Below, one piece after another: positions 61,300-64,000 of a stretch of 64,000 nucleotides of DNA; the first letter of the stretch is position 1; the number at the start of each line of letters is the position of its first letter. The notes beneath the pieces were generated by a model that was not told where the DNA came from, ran no database searches, and was given only the letters and a program-made list of their open reading frames with translations. Position numbers and translations under genes: made by a program. This stretch comes from Macrosoma leucophasiata. Lineage: Eukaryota > Arthropoda > Insecta > Lepidoptera > Hedylidae. The stretch lies in assembly GCA_036365455.1 (NCBI GenBank), contig JAWQUS010000001.1, positions 24,351,001 to 24,415,000 of the forward strand, in the 5' to 3' direction.

Positions 61300-61465
61300 A
61301 AGAAAACACAAGGGTAGCGGTAGATGATGCAGTGTTAGAACGGGTGAATACATTTTTATATCTCGGATGGGCTTTCGGCAGAAACGGTAGGTACACGGGA
61401 GATGTATCGGAATCGGGATATATGGCCGCCCTCTCTGCCTACCCGTAAGGGACTCGGCGTAAAGA
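61300..61465 (+). mobile_element. LINE fragment in PBK-like intron
   Basis: Encodes ERVNTFLYLGWAFGRNGRYT, resembling the 'xxYLGxxx..dG' segment of LINE reverse transcriptases, followed by a C-terminal phrase 'ctctgcctacccgtaaggga' seen at 41880. Confidence 0.5.
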
Positions 61466-61471
61466 TACATA

Positions 61472-61705
61472 CGTATCTGCCGCCATATGGTGATGTTCAG
61501 CTCTATTGTGTTCCGATTAGGTGATAATGTGTGGCCCCGTAATAACTATAATGGAGGCTAAACCCCTTAGGTCTCAGGGGTGGCGATCTACATCTTAACT
61601 TCCAGTTTTGTGTAGATGTCTATAGGCTACAGACATCTACAATGACTGCAGTCACTTACCATCAATGTGAACTGCATCCTCGTTTGCCACATTTATAACA
61701 TTAAA
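61472..61705 (+). mobile_element. metulj-like SINE in PBK-like intron
   Basis: 'tctgccgccatatggtgatg' to 'gtttgccacatttataacat', with a partial internal duplication of 'ctataggct.cag.catc'. Head missing. Confidence 0.7.
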
Positions 61706-61748
61706 CTTTAAAAACTGTTCTATTTCATCAAGAATTCATATATCTCAC

Positions 61749-61958
61749 CATATTTCTCAGAAAAGTATTCCATCATACTATCATCTTCCTCAACGCTCAC
61801 AGATGAGGCAATGGACTCGTCCAACGTATCATCAACTTGGGAGTGCGGTGGTGCCAGTGCCATCATTTCCCACAGAGTGAGGCCGAGGGGCCAGATATCT
61901 GTCTTGCTGGTTATTTCCCCTCCATTGATTACTTCTGGTGCGCTCCATGCTTCAGTGC
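61749..61958 (-). CDS. PBK: PBK/TOPK-like kinase, third visible exon
   Basis: Acceptor CTTTCAG before 61958; donor GTGAGA after 61749. Encodes (G)TEAWSAPEVINGGEITSKT, DIWPLGLTLWEMMALAPPHS, the acidic stretch QVDDTLDESIASSVSVEEDD and SMMEYFSEKY(G). It contains the activation-segment APE and the DIW..G helix-F motif. Reading past the donor would add a few residues and stop at 61730, but the continuation in 61220-61063 shows the splice. Confidence 0.88.
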
Positions 61959-62039
61959 CTGAAAGTAATCGTTTTTTAATACAGGATGGAATATACCATA
62001 GGACATTAATTTTAACTGAGTATCTGTTCCCAGGTTAGA

Positions 62040-62125
62040 ACGTAAGTGTTATTGGGTTTTTGTTGGAATTTCCCAGTGCCACCCTCGGAGGTTGGTATGT
62101 GCCCAAATTCAATAAGCTCTCCATA
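62040..62125 (+). mobile_element. SINE family 3, internal fragment
   Basis: 'gttggaatttcccagtgcca' and 'ggttggtatgtgcccaaatt' match the middle of the 8181-8496 copy. Confidence 0.45.
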
Positions 62126-62176
62126 AATGAAGGTAAATGAAAACCTTTTTTAAAATAATCATAAATAAAAACTAAC

Positions 62177-62372
62177 CATAATACACAGCCTTCCCTGCTT
62201 TAGCCTTATCAAAAACTCCGTTCTCGTCCAGCGGCAGGGTCACTCCAAAATCGCACAGCTTGCAGACAACAAAGTCTCCATTCACCAGGACATTATAGGA
62301 CTTCATGTCTCCATGTAGAAGCTGCATTTTTGTGTGTAAATAATCTAGGGCGCTAGCAATGTCGGCTGCTAC
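62177..62372 (-). CDS. PBK: PBK/TOPK-like kinase, second visible exon
   Basis: Acceptor TTTTCAG before 62372; donor GTTAGT after 62177 (phase 1). Encodes VAADIASALDYLHTKMQLLH, GDMKSYNVLVNGDFVVCKLC, DFGVTLPLDENGVFDKAKAG and KAVYY(G). The catalytic Asp is in HGDMKSYN and the Mg-binding Asp in DFG. LPLDEN after DFG is a family signature. Confidence 0.9.
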
Positions 62373-63329
62373 CTGAAAATATTTATTTTAAACATGGGTC
62401 GAGCTTCAACCACTGGAATATTTTAGTGTGATTATTAGGCTTTGATGCAGAATGCCACTTTCGCAAAACGTCATCTCAAAAAAATTGGTCACTTTCGCAA
62501 AAAGTCATTTTCGCAAAAGGTAATTTTCTCATTGTTCACTAGTGCAGAAGAATTCTTCCGCTAGTGCAGTCCAACTGAACAATGGTGGTCAAATCTTTCA
62601 CCAGTAAGGCTGACAGATAGCAATATAATAAAACACAAGGTAGACAGGACAGCAGCGTTGCATGTTAGCTGTGTATTTATGCATAATATATTAAATTTTT
62701 TTTAATGGCCTCTGCCAGTATGCCAGCATCACATATCAGAAGTTAAAATAGTTAACATTTTATGTTTTCAGATATAATTATGTAATTAATGCAAGCGATT
62801 TTTTCTTATCATTTCATAATCATTTTCTTAATGTTGAATTCAGCAACATCAATTCAAAACACAATGAATGTTAGACTATTTTTACACAGTTAGTTTGAGT
62901 AAATACAGGTACAAACAATATTCACAACACTTGTTCTTGTTAGTACTTACTCCTTTTGTTTTTTCTATTGTAATATATCTAAGCAGATAAATAGTTAATT
63001 TACAACTGAAGCCTACTACTATTCTAAACTTAAATTATATAATGTAACGGGAAGAGCAGAGCTACCCACCACAAGCTATTATACATGCTTACTGGGTTGG
63101 TTTTGGCCACTGTATTAGTCATGCTGTATACATGTTAAAGAAATAAACTATTTTATTTTTTTATAACACTATGACCAAGAACAACAGCATTTTGGTACAA
63201 TTTTTTTTGTACACAATATATAATTGGTCAGAGAATTTTGGTACTGGAATAGGAAAAGGAACCAGTTTCTGTAGGGTTTTGATGAATTGAGAACAATTGT
63301 GAGTGGGGCAGGGAAAGTTTTGTTTTTAC
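62373..63329. other. Intron of PBK-like gene
   Basis: AT-rich. A short imperfect tandem repeat of 'actttcgcaaaa.gtcat' units occupies about 62455-62525. No other gene. Confidence 0.5.
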
Positions 63330-63625
63330 CTTCAATATTTGTTTGGGAGCGAATGGCTCACAGTGATCTTCACATTTCTTCTCAATCATGTCGCCTAAAG
63401 ATAGGTCACACGCTTCCATACCCAGATACAGTATCTGGGTTTTGCTGAAAGCTCGGAAACCAACTATATTGGGGTGTGACATGCGCTGCAGTAAGTCTGC
63501 CTCAGCTTTCAAGCGATCCGTGTACACTTTGTTTGGTTTCACTCTCTTGTTCAGCATTTTTAATGCCCATGGAGACCGAATCTGACCTGCACGAGGAGAC
63601 CTCACTAGTTGCATCACTGAAACAC
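63330..63625 (-). CDS. PBK: PBK/TOPK-like kinase, first visible exon
   Basis: Acceptor TTTTTTAG before 63625; donor GTAAAA after 63330. Encodes (G)VSVMQLVRSPRAGQIRSP, WALKMLNKRVKPNKVYTDRL, KAEADLLQRMSHPNIVGFRA, FSKTQILYLGMEACDLSLGD and MIEKKCEDHCEPFAPKQILK. The ATP-anchoring Lys is in WALKML, the helix-C Glu in KAEADLL, and HPNIVGFRAF is nearly the family consensus. The first codon is split (G|GT), so an upstream exon with the Gly-rich loop lies beyond 63625, probably outside the window. Confidence 0.9.
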
Positions 63626-64000
63626 CTAAAAAATAGGAAACACTATCAATATTAAATAATAAACAGGAGAAATTCTATTGTTGGTTAAAATGCATTAACT
63701 ATGATAATCATTTTTTCTCTTTTGTAATGACCGCAGCAAACAAACATGCAATTTACACTGACAATAAGTTCCTGCAGACATTTACAACAAAAATCTATAG
63801 TTTAAAATGCAGATTTGCCTCCTATCTTGTTTTAAAGTTACTAAACATTAGAAACTAAGTTTTTGTGTAACTAATGAGGCTGACATAATCGCTCAGCGAT
63901 CAAAGCCTCTTCCAAAAATAAAGAGAAAAAAAAAAACTATGAAGCAGAGCTAGTACAAAAAGGTCTCAATCTAATTATACTTTTCAGGTGTTAGTTACCA
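63626..64000. other. Intron of PBK-like gene at window end
   Basis: Includes a degenerate minus-strand metulj-like fragment at about 63725-63825 ('aaacaaacatgcaatttaca', '..aaaatgcagatttgcc'). No upstream kinase exon recognised. Confidence 0.5.

Larger units (their letters stand above)
61063..63625 (-). other. PBK: Gene span: PBK/TOPK-like protein kinase (5' exons outside window)
   Basis: Four coding exons on the minus strand: 63625-63330, 62372-62177, 61958-61749, 61220-61063, joined in phases 1, 0, 1, 1. The product is a MAPKK-like Ser/Thr kinase of the PBK/TOPK family, associated in animals with mitosis and proliferating cells (established knowledge). Diagnostic features are HGDMK in place of the usual HRDLK catalytic loop, a DFG (DVG in the human protein from memory), the ESxFxD-like acidic segment DDTLDESIASSVSVEEDD, and YFSEKYG|TRPAIP spanning the last splice junction. 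The N-terminal part with the Gly-rich loop is missing from the window. Confidence 0.85.

Noticed and set aside
61730..61749. Kinase ending at the stop just after exon 61749-61958
   Set aside because: A consensus donor (G|GTGAGA) and a matching terminal exon at 61220-61063 restore the expected C-lobe.

Overview
This window looks like a piece of a lepidopteran (moth or butterfly) nuclear genome. The background is AT-rich and intron-containing, and very dense in transposons. SINEs resembling the lepidopteran metulj type occur more than twenty times, alongside tRNA-derived SINEs, jockey-like and RTE-like LINE debris, a mariner remnant and several MITE families. Against this stand GC-rich insect genes with TATA/TCAGT promoters. 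There are no prokaryotic features and no CRISPR array.

Region 1-22.6 kb holds no recognisable host gene. It is a mosaic of SINEs, MITEs (several with target-site duplications), LINE fragments, a mariner transposase remnant (20.75-21.39 kb) and an unusual inverted repeat of about 540 bp (18.8-19.34 kb). Region 22.6-40.6 kb carries four paralogous Ala/Pro/Ser/Tyr-rich secreted proteins, most likely structural cuticle proteins. They lie in the order plus, plus, minus, minus (22775-23467, 30604-31296, 35403-36095, 40060-40419), and all share an 18-bp upstream promoter element in front of the TATA box. Three encode 230 residues built from about four 55-residue units ending in (L/F)IKK(R). The fourth has lost exactly two units (111 residues) in frame. 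Transposons fill the space between them, including a hAT-type element (26771-28814) with a perfect 8-bp target duplication that was itself invaded by a jockey-like LINE.

Region 43.0-57.3 kb contains a plus-strand ankyrin-repeat gene matching the ANKRD29 family exon by exon: seven coding exons, all phase 0, the first exon not located. Its exon 54663-54860 ends in a GC splice donor. The 3' half of that exon, its donor and a C-rich spacer are amplified into 16 tandem copies (about 54.77-56.76 kb), with a period of 119-127 bp that settles at exactly 126 bp. The array is open in several frames on both strands, which creates artefactual ORFs above 700 aa.

Region 61.0-64.0 kb contains the 3' four coding exons of a PBK/TOPK-type protein kinase on the minus strand; its 5' end lies beyond the window. 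The ankyrin and kinase genes converge, separated by about 3.8 kb of AT-rich DNA with MITEs. All family names come from recognition of motifs and exon structure by eye; no database search was run.
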